DNA of 64,000 nucleotides from CBDCKN01 sp965219035 (GCA_965219035.1 CBDCMR010000003.1:620001-684000), one strand, 5' to 3'; numbered from the stretch's first letter, positions 50,787 through 63,951 are shown. The notes: generated by a model not told the origin, from the sequence alone. Numbers and translations: made by a program.

Positions 50787-51827
50787 ATGAAGATCGGTGT
50801 CCTGGTCCTCAACTTCGGAGAGCCCGAGCACGCCAGCCTGAAGGAGGTCGTTTCTTATCTGGAGCGAATCTTCACTCGGAACGCATCGCTGGAGCCGACG
50901 AAGGGCAGGGCCAAGGGACGAGCCCGACAGCTTGCCGAGGCCCGGGCCCCCGGATTGATAGAGGAGTACAAGGAGATCGGCGGATCTCCGCTGAACCGGC
51001 AGGCTCGCAAACAGGTCCGCATGGTCGAGCTCGAACTCAGACGGCGAGGGCTCGACGTAGAGTGCTACTCGGGCATGCAGTTTACGGACCCGTCCATCGT
51101 CACGGCCGTTGACGAAGCCCACTCCGACGGGGTGGAGAAGCTGGTAGCCCTTCCGGTCTATCCCCTCTGTGGAATGTCGACCACCGTGGCGGCGCTCGAG
51201 GACGTACATGCCGCCCTCGAGGAGCTCGACTGGGAAGTCCCGATTCGGGAGATCACGGGATGGCACCGCCACCCCGACTATCTGCGGCTCCGGGCGGACA
51301 ACATCTTGGAGTTCGTCAGGCAGGAGGGCGTCGATCTACACGCCGCCGATACTCGGCTCGTTTTCTCGGCGCACGGCACGCCACTCGAGTACCTCGAGGA
51401 CGGACCTCGATACGTGGACTACGTCGAGGAGGCCTGTCGCATGATCGCCCGAGAGCTGGGCACCACCGACTACGTCATGGGATACCAGAACCACGCGAAC
51501 CGAGGCGTGAAGTGGACCGAGCCGGAGATCGACGACGTCGTCAAGGAACTCGAGGGAGCCCGGATCGTGGTCGAGCCGCTGAGCTTCATGCACGAGCAGT
51601 CCGAGACCCTCGCCGAGCTCGACGGCGAGCTCCGGGAGGTCGCCGAAGCCGCAGGACTGGAGCTTCATCGCGTCCCCATCCCCCACGCCGACCCTCGCTT
51701 CGCCGCCCTCCTCGCCGACCTGGTCGAGGACGCTCTGCGACCCGAGCCGATCATGGGAGAGCTAGGACTGCGTCGCTGTCTATGTCGTGCGACGACGAAG
51801 ACCTTCTGCCTGAACGCGGCGGATTGA
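50787..51827 (+). CDS. hemH: Ferrochelatase (coproporphyrin or protoporphyrin)
   Basis: 346 residues. Begins MKIGVLVLNFGEPEHASLKE, with GGSPLNRQ, VALPVYPLCGMSTTVAALED, the catalytic histidine strand LVFSAHGTPLEY, YVMGYQNHANRGVKWTEPEI and the second catalytic Glu region (VVEPLSFMHEQSETLAELD). Inserts ferrous iron into porphyrin, the last or penultimate haem step. The C-terminus has closely spaced cysteines (RRCLCRATTKTFCLNAAD), reminiscent of ferrochelatases that carry a [2Fe-2S] cluster; that is inference. Convergent with hemG. Confidence 0.92.
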   Translation: MKIGVLVLNFGEPEHASLKEVVSYLERIFTRNASLEPTKGRAKGRARQLAEARAPGLIEEYKEIGGSPLNRQARKQVRMVELELRRRGLDVECYSGMQFTDPSIVTAVDEAHSDGVEKLVALPVYPLCGMSTTVAALEDVHAALEELDWEVPIREITGWHRHPDYLRLRADNILEFVRQEGVDLHAADTRLVFSAHGTPLEYLEDGPRYVDYVEEACRMIARELGTTDYVMGYQNHANRGVKWTEPEIDDVVKELEGARIVVEPLSFMHEQSETLAELDGELREVAEAAGLELHRVPIPHADPRFAALLADLVEDALRPEPIMGELGLRRCLCRATTKTFCLNAAD

Positions 51828-51839
51828 GGACGCCAGGGC

Positions 51840-53105
51840 TCAGCCGTTGACCGCCACCGTGAGCCGCCGGGCCAGCTGTTGAGCCTCGAGGATCCGGCCG
51901 GCGATGCCCGGCCTAGCCGAATAGTTGGAGCAGAGGTGCAGCCCGGCCGGTAGATCAAGGGCCGGCAGCGCATCCCAGCTCTCGTCCCAGGCAGGCATCC
52001 GAGTCCGGGAGACCATGAGCGTCTCGGCCGCGTGTCCGGTGATGGTCTCGAATTCCTGGCAGGCGATCCGGCCGATCTCGTCGTCGGCACGGTCCACCAT
52101 CTCCGGGTTCTTCATTCCACCCAGGTACGCCGTGTAGAGACCCGAGCGCCCAAAGAGACTGTGGTTCCACGTCACGCCTCGGGTCTCGAACGGCTCCCCG
52201 AACGCCACCTGGCATCCGAGGCCGTGGAGGTCGGCCCCGGAACGCATGTGCGCGACCGCCAGCGGGTTGTACCGGATTCCGGCGAGTGTGGTCGCTCCTT
52301 CGGGGGCAACCTCCTCGACGATCTTTGCCGCCTGATCCGCGGGACAGGTGAGCAGCACGTGTGAGACCTGCACCGGGGGCTCCCCGTCGAGCACGACCTC
52401 CCAACCGTCGCGGCTCTCTCGAAGAGTGCGCACCGGCCGGTCCAGGCGCACCCTGTCCCCCAATCGGGCTTGAAGGGCCCGGGGTAGGGCAGCCAGGCCT
52501 TTGTGGAACGAGCACGGCGGAGCTTCATCGGTCCGCCCACCGGCCCTGATCATCCTCCAGAGAATGCTCCGGCCCACGCCCATGTTCTTCAGCGTTCGTC
52601 CCAGCCCGTGCCGGGCGGGCATGCGGTCTGGGTCCGACCCGTAGAGCCCTCCGTAGAGGGGTCCGAGAAGCTCTCGGTAGGCGGTCTCCCCGAACTTCCT
52701 CCGTAAGAACGCACCCGCCGTCTCATCGGCTCGTGGTCCCGACCGGAACGGCTCCATCAGGATGCGGGCCTTGCTCAACAGCGGCAGCAGGTCGGTGGCG
52801 ATGGCCTGCCCCAGGGACAGGGGGGCAATCCTGAGCTTCCCTCTCGAGTAGACGAATAGCGGAAGATCAACCGGAGCCGTCACCAGCTCTTTGGACAGCC
52901 CCACGGCCTCCACCAGCTCCCGGAATCCAGCGGTGAGCCGAGCTCTCTGTGGTCCCAGCTCCACCCTCAAGCCGTCGCAGTCCTGGGACCAGAGGACACC
53001 GCCAGGCCGCCCGGCGGCTTCCCATAGCACGATGTCGACCCCCAGGCCGACGAGCTCGTGGCCGAGCATGAGGCCCGAGATGCCTCCCCCGACGATTCCT
53101 ATCAA
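51840..53105 (-). CDS. hemG/hemY: Oxygen-dependent protoporphyrinogen/coproporphyrinogen oxidase
   Basis: 421 residues from TTG 53105, chosen because the FAD-binding strand follows at once (GIVGGGISGLMLGHELVGLG, then DIVLWEAAGRPGG) and CAGGAG lies five bases upstream. Longer frames to 53231 have unlikely sequence and would run into the promoter of the multicopper oxidase. The C-terminal FAD motif (LHLCSNYSARPGIAGRILEA) is intact. Oxidises the porphyrinogen before ferrochelatase. Tail-to-tail with hemH, 12 bases apart. Confidence 0.9.
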   Translation of the reverse strand: MIGIVGGGISGLMLGHELVGLGVDIVLWEAAGRPGGVLWSQDCDGLRVELGPQRARLTAGFRELVEAVGLSKELVTAPVDLPLFVYSRGKLRIAPLSLGQAIATDLLPLLSKARILMEPFRSGPRADETAGAFLRRKFGETAYRELLGPLYGGLYGSDPDRMPARHGLGRTLKNMGVGRSILWRMIRAGGRTDEAPPCSFHKGLAALPRALQARLGDRVRLDRPVRTLRESRDGWEVVLDGEPPVQVSHVLLTCPADQAAKIVEEVAPEGATTLAGIRYNPLAVAHMRSGADLHGLGCQVAFGEPFETRGVTWNHSLFGRSGLYTAYLGGMKNPEMVDRADDEIGRIACQEFETITGHAAETLMVSRTRMPAWDESWDALPALDLPAGLHLCSNYSARPGIAGRILEAQQLARRLTVAVNG

Positions 53106-53233
53106 CTGGGCTCCTGACCTCCAGATTCGGTGCCGAGACGCCGGTCGCGATGGCGAAAAGATCCGTCCGAGTCTACTGCGCCTCTCGGAACTTTCAACAA
53201 CGGTCTTGACTGTGCACAGCCCCCGGACCAAAT

Positions 53234-53247
53234 TTAGGCTGTCCTAA
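53234..53247. promoter_or_regulatory. DtxR/IdeR-like operator before the multicopper oxidase-ZIP operon
   Basis: TTAGG-CTGT-CCTAA is an inverted repeat matching the half-sites of the DtxR/IdeR box (TTAGG...CCTAA), in the 177-base divergent gap between hemG and the oxidase. A possible -35 TTGACT lies at 53206-53211, with A/T-rich sequence about 18 bases on, so the box would cover the start of transcription. Repression by metal-loaded regulator is inferred. Confidence 0.55.
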
Positions 53248-53282
53248 TTTTTATGTTTGGGTAGACTCAACCGGTGTGTGAC

Positions 53283-54359
53283 ATGAGTAATTACCGAGTC
53301 GACGATACGTCGACTGCCAATGGCCGAGAGCCGACCGAGGAATCCCCGTCGGGGATCTCACGACGGGACCTGCTTCGCTCCGGCATGGTCGGGGCGGTAA
53401 CCCTCGCCGCCGGGACGGGAGCGATCGCGCTCAACAGCGCGGCAGCCGAAACTGCCACGGAGAACCCGGGGCACCCCCACGACCCGGAGCTCATGGGAGC
53501 GGACGGTGACGTCGATCCTTCCATCTTCGACGCCACGGCCTTCCTCAAGGACTTCGACTATGGGACCGCCACCACGCTCCCTGGAGGGCAGGTCCAGCGT
53601 GAGTACGAGATCACGGCCGTCGACCGGGAGATCGAAGTGGCACCGGGTGTCTATTTTGCTGCCTGGACCTACAACGGCACCGTTCCAGGTCCCACCATTC
53701 GTTGCACGGAGGGAGACCACCTCAAGGTCAACTTCACCAACGCCGGGAGTCACCCTCACACCATCCACTTCCACGGCATTCATGCCGCCGGCATGGACGG
53801 TGTCTTCGAGGTGGTGGAACCCGGCGAGACCTTCGTCTACGAGTTCGATGCCGCCCCCATGGGGCTCCACGTCTACCACTGCCACTCCATCCCGCTGAAG
53901 CGACACCTTCACAAGGGCCTCTACGGCGCGTTCATCGTCGACCCCAAGGAGGGGAGGCCGGAGGCCAACGAGATCGTGATGCTGATGAACGGGTTCGACA
54001 CCAACTTCGACGGCGACAACGAGGTCTACGCGGTGAACACGGTGGGCTTCCATTACCAGAAGCACCCCATCGAGATTCAGCAGGGCGAGTTGGTGCGCGT
54101 CTATCTCATGAACATGACCGAGTTCGATCCGGTGAACTCGCTCCATCTGCATGGCAACTTCTTCCGGCTGTACCGAACCGGCACCGATCTGGAGCGTTAC
54201 GAGTGGACGGATACGGTCATGCTCTGCCAGGGCGAGCGGGCGGTACTGGAGTTCACCTACGATCTCCCGGGGAAGTACATGTTCCACGCCCATCAGAGCG
54301 AGTTCGCGGAGCTGGGCTGGATGGGGATCTTCGATGTCAAGCCGAGGACGATGACCTGA
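53283..54359 (+). CDS. Two-domain multicopper oxidase, Tat-exported
   Basis: 358 residues from ATG 53283 (GTG 53274 also possible). Twin-arginine signal (SRRDLLRSGMVGAVTLAAGT), then two cupredoxin domains. Domain 1: HPHTIHFHGIHAAGMDG and YHCHSIPLKRHLHKGLYG, with the type 1 copper Cys. Domain 2: VNSLHLHGNFFRLYRTG and MFHAHQSEFAELGWMG, which has His-x-His but no Cys. One type 1 site in domain 1 and inter-domain His sites match two-domain (small-laccase or nitrite-reductase-like) oxidases that trimerise. Followed after 43 bases by a ZIP transporter, suggesting periplasmic oxidation of a metal such as Fe or Cu/Mn linked to its transport. Confidence 0.9.
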   Translation: MSNYRVDDTSTANGREPTEESPSGISRRDLLRSGMVGAVTLAAGTGAIALNSAAAETATENPGHPHDPELMGADGDVDPSIFDATAFLKDFDYGTATTLPGGQVQREYEITAVDREIEVAPGVYFAAWTYNGTVPGPTIRCTEGDHLKVNFTNAGSHPHTIHFHGIHAAGMDGVFEVVEPGETFVYEFDAAPMGLHVYHCHSIPLKRHLHKGLYGAFIVDPKEGRPEANEIVMLMNGFDTNFDGDNEVYAVNTVGFHYQKHPIEIQQGELVRVYLMNMTEFDPVNSLHLHGNFFRLYRTGTDLERYEWTDTVMLCQGERAVLEFTYDLPGKYMFHAHQSEFAELGWMGIFDVKPRTMT

Positions 54360-54402
54360 CGGGCCCCGCGGCCTGTTGAGATCCGAGGAAAGGTATATCG
54401 CC

Positions 54403-55668
54403 GTGGATACACCGAGTCCCGAGGGCGAAGTCCGCCTGGCAGACACCGAGGGAGCCCGGCCGGCTGAGGTCGGGGGACCCGCCGAAGCTGGGGAGCCCGC
54501 AGAGGTCCAGGGCCGGATGGCCCTAGCCGCCAAAGGCCTTCTCCCCCTCCTCCTCCTGGCCGCGTTTCTGGCCATCTTCGTGCGCGTGGGTCCAATCGGT
54601 GTCTTCCGGGCCGCTTTTCCCCCGGTCGAAGAGTTGACCTTCGAGCGCGTGGCGTTCCCCTCCCCGGGCCTGGTCCGGGTGTATTTGGTCAACGGCGGCC
54701 CGGAGCCGGTCACGGTGGCACAGGTCATGGTCGACGAAGCGTACTGGCAGCACACGCTCACGCCCTCCCGCGAGATCGGGCGACTGGACCAAGCCGTGGT
54801 TGATATCCCGTATCCCTGGGTGGACGGCGACGCCCTCGAGATCTCGATCGTGAGCTCCACCGGAGTCACCTTCACGTATGAGGTCGACGTGGCCACGCAG
54901 TCGCCCGAGGTCAGCCGGCGCTACGTGATGACCTTCGCCCTGCTCGGTGTCTACGTCGGCGTGATCCCGGTCTTCCTGGGACTCCTGTGGCTGCCGTTCC
55001 TCTCGGGGATCAGCCGGCGGTGGGTCGACTTCTTCCTGAGCTTCACGGTCGGACTTCTGTTCTTCTTAGGCGTGGACGCGCTGGAGGGAGCCCTGGAGCT
55101 CACGGATCAGGTGGCATCGGCGTTCCAGGGGATGGGCCTGGTGGTCCTGGGGGTGGCGGGGACACCGCTCCTCATCAACGCCCTCAGTCGCCTGGCGCGT
55201 GGTCAAGAGGCCACGGGCCCGCTGGGGATATCACTGCTCATCGCGGTGGGGATCGGCCTGCACAACCTCGGGGAAGGCCTGGCCGTCGGGTCCGCTTACG
55301 CAGTGGGCGAGGTGGCCCTGGGGACGTCTCTCGTCTTCGGGTTCCTCCTCCACAACACCACCGAGGGGTTGGGGATCGTGGCCCCTCTCGCCCGCTCCAG
55401 TCCGGCCCTCAGGACGTTGGCCGGCCTCGGACTGGTCGCCGGTCTTCCTACGATTCTGGGAGCTTGGATCGGAGGCTTCTCCTACTCACCCACGGCCAGC
55501 GTCCTGTTCCTCGCCATCGGCGCCGGAGCCATCATCCAGGTGATCTGGGTGATCGTGCGGAGCCTCATGGCCGACAGTCGGTTCGGCCTTACTGGCCCCC
55601 TGAACGCCGCCGGCCTGGTGGCGGGACTGATCCTCATGTACGTCACCGGCCTCTTCGTGGCTGTCTAG
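54403..55668 (+). CDS. ZIP-family metal transporter with long extracytoplasmic N-terminal domain
   Basis: 421 residues from GTG 54403, selected by GAGGAAAGG nine bases upstream. Residues 1-45 are acidic and disordered, followed by a membrane helix (KGLLPLLLLAAFLAIFVRVG) and a ~110-residue beta domain (GLVRVYLVNGGPEPVTVAQV), then eight ZIP helices with both metal motifs: HNLGEGLAVGSAYAVGEVAL and HNTTEGLGIVAP (H-N-x-x-E-G twice). The extra beta domain before the ZIP core is unusual and could dock the oxidase. Metal specificity is unknown. Confidence 0.88.
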   Translation: MDTPSPEGEVRLADTEGARPAEVGGPAEAGEPAEVQGRMALAAKGLLPLLLLAAFLAIFVRVGPIGVFRAAFPPVEELTFERVAFPSPGLVRVYLVNGGPEPVTVAQVMVDEAYWQHTLTPSREIGRLDQAVVDIPYPWVDGDALEISIVSSTGVTFTYEVDVATQSPEVSRRYVMTFALLGVYVGVIPVFLGLLWLPFLSGISRRWVDFFLSFTVGLLFFLGVDALEGALELTDQVASAFQGMGLVVLGVAGTPLLINALSRLARGQEATGPLGISLLIAVGIGLHNLGEGLAVGSAYAVGEVALGTSLVFGFLLHNTTEGLGIVAPLARSSPALRTLAGLGLVAGLPTILGAWIGGFSYSPTASVLFLAIGAGAIIQVIWVIVRSLMADSRFGLTGPLNAAGLVAGLILMYVTGLFVAV

Positions 55669-55672
55669 CGAG

Positions 55673-55777
55673 CTACCTGCCCTCGACTCTGAGCTCACCA
55701 TCGGGTAGGCCGGCAAGATCGAGCATGTAGAGGTCCAGTCCGTCGCGGCTTAGATTCGTGCCCCCCGGTGCACGCTC
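55673..55777 (-). pseudogene. 3' tail remnant of an unidentified minus-strand gene
   Basis: On the minus strand an open frame reads APGGTNLSRDGLDLYMLDLA then G-L-P-D-G-E-L-R-V-E-G-R and TAG 55675-55673. The composition is protein-like, but there is no start and the upstream sequence belongs to the EttA leader. It is probably what is left of a deleted gene. No family named. Confidence 0.35.
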
Positions 55778-55812
55778 GCAACCTCCGTGTGAGCTAGGGA
55801 GGGCTCCCTGAG

Positions 55813-57492
<1,680 letters not shown>

Positions 57493-57617
57493 AAAAAAAC
57501 TCTGGTGCGTAGCGGGTTTCCCGTGCTTATCTTTAACTGGGGAAGTTTCCCCTTGAGCCATGGAGATCATGGGCTCTGGGGAGGCGTTTTAGTCTGACAC
57601 CGTGGACGAGGCGACGG

Positions 57618-58479
57618 ATGGAGCCGGACAGGCCCGACAACCCGAGGATTCAGCCGGAAGAGGCGGAAGCACCGCCCGAGGGAGCTGACATCTCCGAGGT
57701 GGAGATCAGCCAGGCCAGCGAGCGCGACGCCGTGCTGTCTGCCGTCATGCGGGAGCAGAGCCAGAAGGCCGAGCAGGACGGCCATCTCCCTCTGGATTTG
57801 GATCCGGCCGCCCAGTGTTCTGAACATCCGGACTCCGGGGCCGCCCCCTACGGAGCAGGAGGAGGCGACACTGAGGCTCGTCATGTACTTCCAGGCCCAA
57901 AAGATCGAGCAGTATCGGCTCGACACGGGGCGTGTGCCCCTGGAGCTCGACGATGCCGGCCCGGTGTTCAGGGGCATGGAGTACATTCGACTCACCGACC
58001 GAGATTACAGGATCCTGGGGAGAACTTCCCGGGTGATCCTCTCCTACTCGTCCGTGGAGCCCATCGATGCCTTCGTGAGCGTCCTGACTCGCATCGCGAT
58101 GCCGCAAATGCAGAAGGTCCTCACGAGGGCCCGGGCCACTGAGGTGAGGGCGTCGTTCAGCGTCGTAGAGGAAGCCGCAACGCGCCTGTCCATCGAGAAC
58201 AACCCTTGGCCGAACGACACCGACGCAGGCGTCGTACCCCCGGAGCTGCTCGATATGCTGCCGGGCGGCTTCTCCTTCGATCGCGAGCGGTACCAGCTCG
58301 ATTGGGAGAACTGGATCCTTCCCAGCGGGATGCCCGGCTATCCCTCGGTGCGGGGCCTCATCGGCATCTCCATCACCACCTCGGATCGGGCTCTGGGGGT
58401 GGCCCTCATGGACCTGATTCCGAGCAACGCCAAGTTCGAGCTAGGCGAGACCTACACTTTCATCTTCGCGACCCAGTAG
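57618..58479 (+). pseudogene. Possible pilin-like membrane-anchored protein, frameshifted
   Basis: ATG 57618 opens an acidic region (MEPDRPDNPRIQPEEAEAPP ... VMREQSQKAEQD). Between about 57760 and 57790 the frame changes. The other frame gives a short hydrophobic helix (AISLWIWIRPPSVLNI) and EEATLRLVMYFQAQKIEQYR, a helix followed by LDTGRVPLELDDAGPVF, as in type IV pilin/GspG-like or processed pseudopilin-like single-span proteins, then a beta-rich C-terminus to TAG 58477-58479. If one base is restored, the protein is about 287 residues. An internal start at 57883 would give a 198-residue soluble product. Confidence 0.5.
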
Positions 58480-58499
58480 TCTCTGGCCATCGGTCTTCG

Positions 58500-61400
58500 C
58501 TACTGGAGGTCTTCAGCGATGATCGTCTGCATGATGCGCTGTAGCGTCTCGATATGGCGCTCCAGCTCCTGCTCCAGCACGTGCAGTCGCTCGTAGGCGT
58601 CCCTGCCGGGTCTCTGATCGGCCCCTGACGTCATCTCGTATAGGTACCTCAGCTGATCGACCAGCATGGGTGTCTGGTAGCTGCCCTCCGTCTTGGTCAC
58701 CAGGGCCTGCTCCACCTCGGCGAGCTCCTTCAGGGCGGCCACGGCCCGCTCGGCCGCAGCGCGGCCCGACTCGACACCCGCCTCGGTGGCCTCCTTGGCG
58801 GACTCGAGGTCCTGCACCGCCAGACGCCCACGGATGATCGCGTCGCGGATGTGGATGTTGAGGGTGAACTGCTCCTGTAGGTCGGCCAACGTGACGTTGT
58901 CCGCCGCCACCCGAGGGTCGATGAGGACGTCGAAGGAACGGGTCTGGTTACGTTCGTCGACCGTCAAACGGACCTCGAACCGACCGGGCACCGCCAGGGG
59001 GCCGCGATCCGCCAGGCCTCCAGGATGCTGGAGGTCCCAAACGAACCGGTGCATGCCGGCGGTCGTGGCGACACGGGGCTCTCCCGTGCCCGCACGCTGG
59101 GGCGCCCCCATGTCCTGGAACTCCTCGTAGGGGTAGCCTCCCGCCGTGCTCGTGAAGCCTCGAACCACCCTTCCCTCATGGTCGAGGAACTCCAAGGTCA
59201 CCTCGCCCCTGACGTCATCGCCGAGGTAGTAGTCGATGGTGGCGCCTAGCTGCGGATACTGGGGCCGCCACGTTCTCGATCCCCACCCCGGACCCTGTAG
59301 GCGTCCCTCGGCTGGAACAGATGGACCTCCGCCGAGGCCAAGGTCTCATCGATCTGGTGTAAGGGCGTCACGTCGTCCAGAACCCAGAACGACCGGCCCA
59401 TGGTGGAGACGACCAGGTCTTGATTGTGGACCCTGAGGTCAGTGACGGGCGTGATCGGAAGATCCAGCTGGAAGGACTGCCAGTGCGCCCCGTCGTCGAA
59501 CGAGATGAACATCCCGAACTCGGTCCCCGCGTAGAGGAGGCCCGGCCGGTCCGGATCTTCACGGACCACGCGCGTCGGGTAATCGTCGGGAATGCCGTTG
59601 GTCCCGTCAGTGAGGAGCGTCCAGCTCTCCCCGTAGTCCACCGTCCGGTAGACGTACGGACGGAAGTCGTCCAGCAGATGCCGGTAGCCAGCCACGTATG
59701 CCCTTCCGCCGCGGTGGGGTGACGGGTCTATGTTCTGGATCCGGCCCTCCGGCGGCATGTCGGGGGGCGTGACCTCCGTCCAGGTCTCTCCGTCGTCGCG
59801 GGTCATGTAGACTGGACCGTCGTTGGCCCCGGTCCAGATCACTCCTGGCTCCACCGGGGACTCCTCGATGACGTATAGCACGCTGTAGTGCTCCTCCCCA
59901 GTGATGTCCCGGGTGATGGGTGTACCCGAGATGACCTGGCGCTCCGGCCGGAAGGCCGTGAGGTCGGGGCTGATCTGCTCCCAGGTCACTCCCTCGTCGC
60001 GGGTCCGATGCACAAACTGGGATCCGTGATAGACTGTCCCGGGGTCGTGGGGGGAGACCTCGATGGGGACGACGCGCTGGAAGCGGTACGGCAGCTCCCC
60101 AGGATTGACGCCGTACAGGTTCACGGCACCGACGTAGTACTGCTTCTCCTGGCCCGTGCGATGATTGTACCGCCCGAACCGCCCCTTGCAGTTCGCGTAT
60201 ACGATCTCCGGGTCGCCGGGCTTGGGCACAACCGGTCCGGTTTCACATCCCCCGACGGCCATCCAATAGCTCTCCGGGCCCGACAGCCCGCTCACTTCGG
60301 GGACGCGGCTTGGAACCATGATCGTGCTGTTGTCCTGCTGGCCCGCATAGAGCCAGTAGGGGAAACGATCGTCCACGTCGACCTGATAGAGCTCGGCGGT
60401 GGGCTGGTTGTCTTGAGTCGACCACGTCAGACCCCCGTCCCTCGTGACGTTCGCCCCACCGTCGTTGGACTGGATCATGACGAGGGGATCGATGGGGTTG
60501 ATCCACATGTCGTGGTTGTCCCCATGGGGCGTCGAGCGGCGCTCGAAGGTCGCACCCCCGTCTGTCGACTTCCAGAACCGGGTCGCGTTCACATACACCA
60601 CGTCGGCATCCGTGGGGTCGGCATCGACGTTTGTGTAGTAGAAGGGCCGGTCCATGAGCGGCTTTTGGTTCGTGACCATCCGCCAGGTGCTCCCGGCATC
60701 GTCCGAGCCGTAGAGCCCTTCCTCGGGCTCCTTGGTCTCCACCAATGCGTAGACGCGGGCGGGATCGTCCGCGGACACGGCGAGGTCAATCTTTCCGATG
60801 AGCCCGGTAGGCAGGCCCTCCTCCATGAGAGTCCAGGTGTCTCCGCCGTCCTGCGAGCGCCAGATCCCGTCCTCCCGCCCTGACGCCTCCATCCCGCTGA
60901 TGATGGTCCACGGCTTGCGCTCGCCGCGCCACATGGCCGCATAGATGGTGTTGGAATCGGTCGGGTGCATCTCTAGGTCGATGGCTCCCACCGAGTCGGA
61001 TGTGAAGAGCACCTGCTTCCAGTCGGCCCCACCGTCGCTGCTCCGGTAGACCCCCCGGTCGGGATTCCGTCCGAAGGCGTGGCCAAGGGCCGCCACGTAC
61101 ACCAGATCAGGGTCCCTGGGATGAACTAGAAGGGCGCCGATCTGCCCGGTATCGTGAAGTCCGATGTCCCTCCAGGTTTCACCGGCGTCGTCGGACCGGT
61201 AAACGCCCCTGCCGGCGATGACGTTGCTCCGGATTCCGTCGGAGCCGGTGCCCACGTAGATCACCCGTGGATTGGACGGCGCTACCCGAATGGAGCCGAT
61301 GGAACCGGTGGAGAAGTACCCGTCCGACACGTTTGCCCAGCTCTGGCCGTAGTCGGTGGTCTTCCAGACTCCCCCGCCCGTGGCTCCCATGTAGAAGGTC

Positions 61401-61606
61401 CCTTCCTCTCCGGCGTGTCCGGCCACGGCCGTCACCCGCCCGCCTCGTGACGGCCCGACCATTCTGTACTCCAGGTCGGCGAAAAGGGCCGGATCGTATA
61501 CCTGATTCGGATCGCTGGCGGCTTGGCCGGCGATCTCCCCCACGCCCAACGACGCCAATGTCGCGAGGGCCAGCCCCGACATCCCCTTGTAAACGGCTCT
61601 CAACAT
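58500..61606 (-). pseudogene. BNR/sortilin (VPS10-type) repeat protein, one frameshift
   Basis: ATG 61606 encodes a signal peptide (LALATLASLGVGEIAG), then many Asp-box/BNR beta-propeller repeats (GGVWKTTDYGQSW; GVYRSSDGGADWKQVL; GIWRSQDGGDTWTLM) and FGMFISFDDGAHWQSF. At a run of G's (59261-59264 on the plus strand) one base is missing, so the frame ends at 59246. The remaining ~235 residues (TLEFLDHEGRVVRGFTS ... a helical C-terminus of LEQELERHIETLQRIMQT) continue in another frame to 58500. Restored length is about 1,035 residues, as in the 'glycosyl hydrolase/exo-sialidase-like' proteins common in this type of genome. The enzymatic function of that family is doubtful. Confidence 0.8.
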
Positions 61607-62001
61607 GCCACGACTCCTGTCCTGCGTAGCGGTCTAATTCGTCGGTGAGCGCGGGCGCTGCCGCGAGCTCCCGGATCTCGGGGGGTGGACAGATCCCACC
61701 ACCGGCCCGATCAGCCATGGTGAGTCGATCGTCTTGGAACAATCGATCATCTTGCGGTATGAGTTGGGGCCGGTCAAACGCCTTGGAATCGGAGGACGAG
61801 GACCGTCTCGCTCGACGCCCCTCCGATTCTCACACCCCCGCGGGCGGCTCCGCAGGGGATCCACCGGCCCCTCCCCCCCGTTCCCGAGCTGACTCCCTTC
61901 CGGAGCGCCGCGCCCCCGGACTTACCGCCACACAGCGAGCGGAGCCGGCCGCGGCGGGCGTCGAATTGCCTGGCAGCGCTGAACCCGATTATCTTTCGGT
62001 G
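61607..62001. other. Intergenic region upstream of the BNR protein and thiC; paired direct repeats
   Basis: I see no gene in these 395 bases. TCGATCGTCTTG (61725-61736) and TCGATCATCTTG (61743-61754) are direct repeats 18 bases apart, about 120-150 bases before the minus-strand BNR gene start, possibly an operator. The rest is GC-rich and unstructured up to the riboswitch. Confidence 0.3.
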
Positions 62002-62088
62002 TAAACCGCTAGGGGTACCCCAGTAGCCGACGGGGTTGAGAGAGTCCCTTGGAACCTGATCCGGCTGACACCGGCGTAGGAAGTGCGG
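62002..62088 (+). promoter_or_regulatory. TPP riboswitch (THI element)
   Basis: The conserved thi-box is clear: GGGGTACCCC near the 5' side, TTGAGAGAGTCCCTTGGAA, then CCTGATCCGGCTGACACCGG and CGTAGGAAG. These correspond to the pyrimidine-sensor (CUGAGA-like) and pyrophosphate-sensor (ACCUGAUC...GGCGUAGG) helices of the aptamer. It is on the thiC strand, 100 bases before its start codon. When thiamine pyrophosphate is high it should turn thiC off. Confidence 0.93.
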
Positions 62089-62114
62089 CATGAAGTCAGC
62101 AGAAGCAACAACAG

Positions 62115-62147
62115 GAGCCGCCCGGCGCGCAGCCGGAGCGGCTCTTT
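62115..62147 (+). terminator. Hairpin between riboswitch and thiC (likely expression platform)
   Basis: GAGCCGC (62115-62121) pairs with GCGGCTC (62138-62144), and CCGG (62122-62125) with CCGG (62133-62136), one bulged A. TTT follows. It lies between the aptamer and the start codon, as expected for a riboswitch-controlled terminator. The T-run is short. Confidence 0.65.
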
Positions 62148-62190
62148 GCGCATACTCCTGCTGAGCGCCCGCTCCGAAAAGGAGATTTTC

Positions 62191-63951
<1,761 letters not shown>

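Noticed and set aside
57539..57552. Palindrome GGGGAAGTTTCCCC before the pilin-like gene
   Set aside because: It does not match an operator I can name, and a 14-bp palindrome alone is weak evidence for regulation.
61645..62004. 119-codon plus-strand frame before the riboswitch
   Set aside because: Ser/Arg/Pro-rich composition typical of chance frames in GC-rich DNA; it runs into the TPP aptamer.
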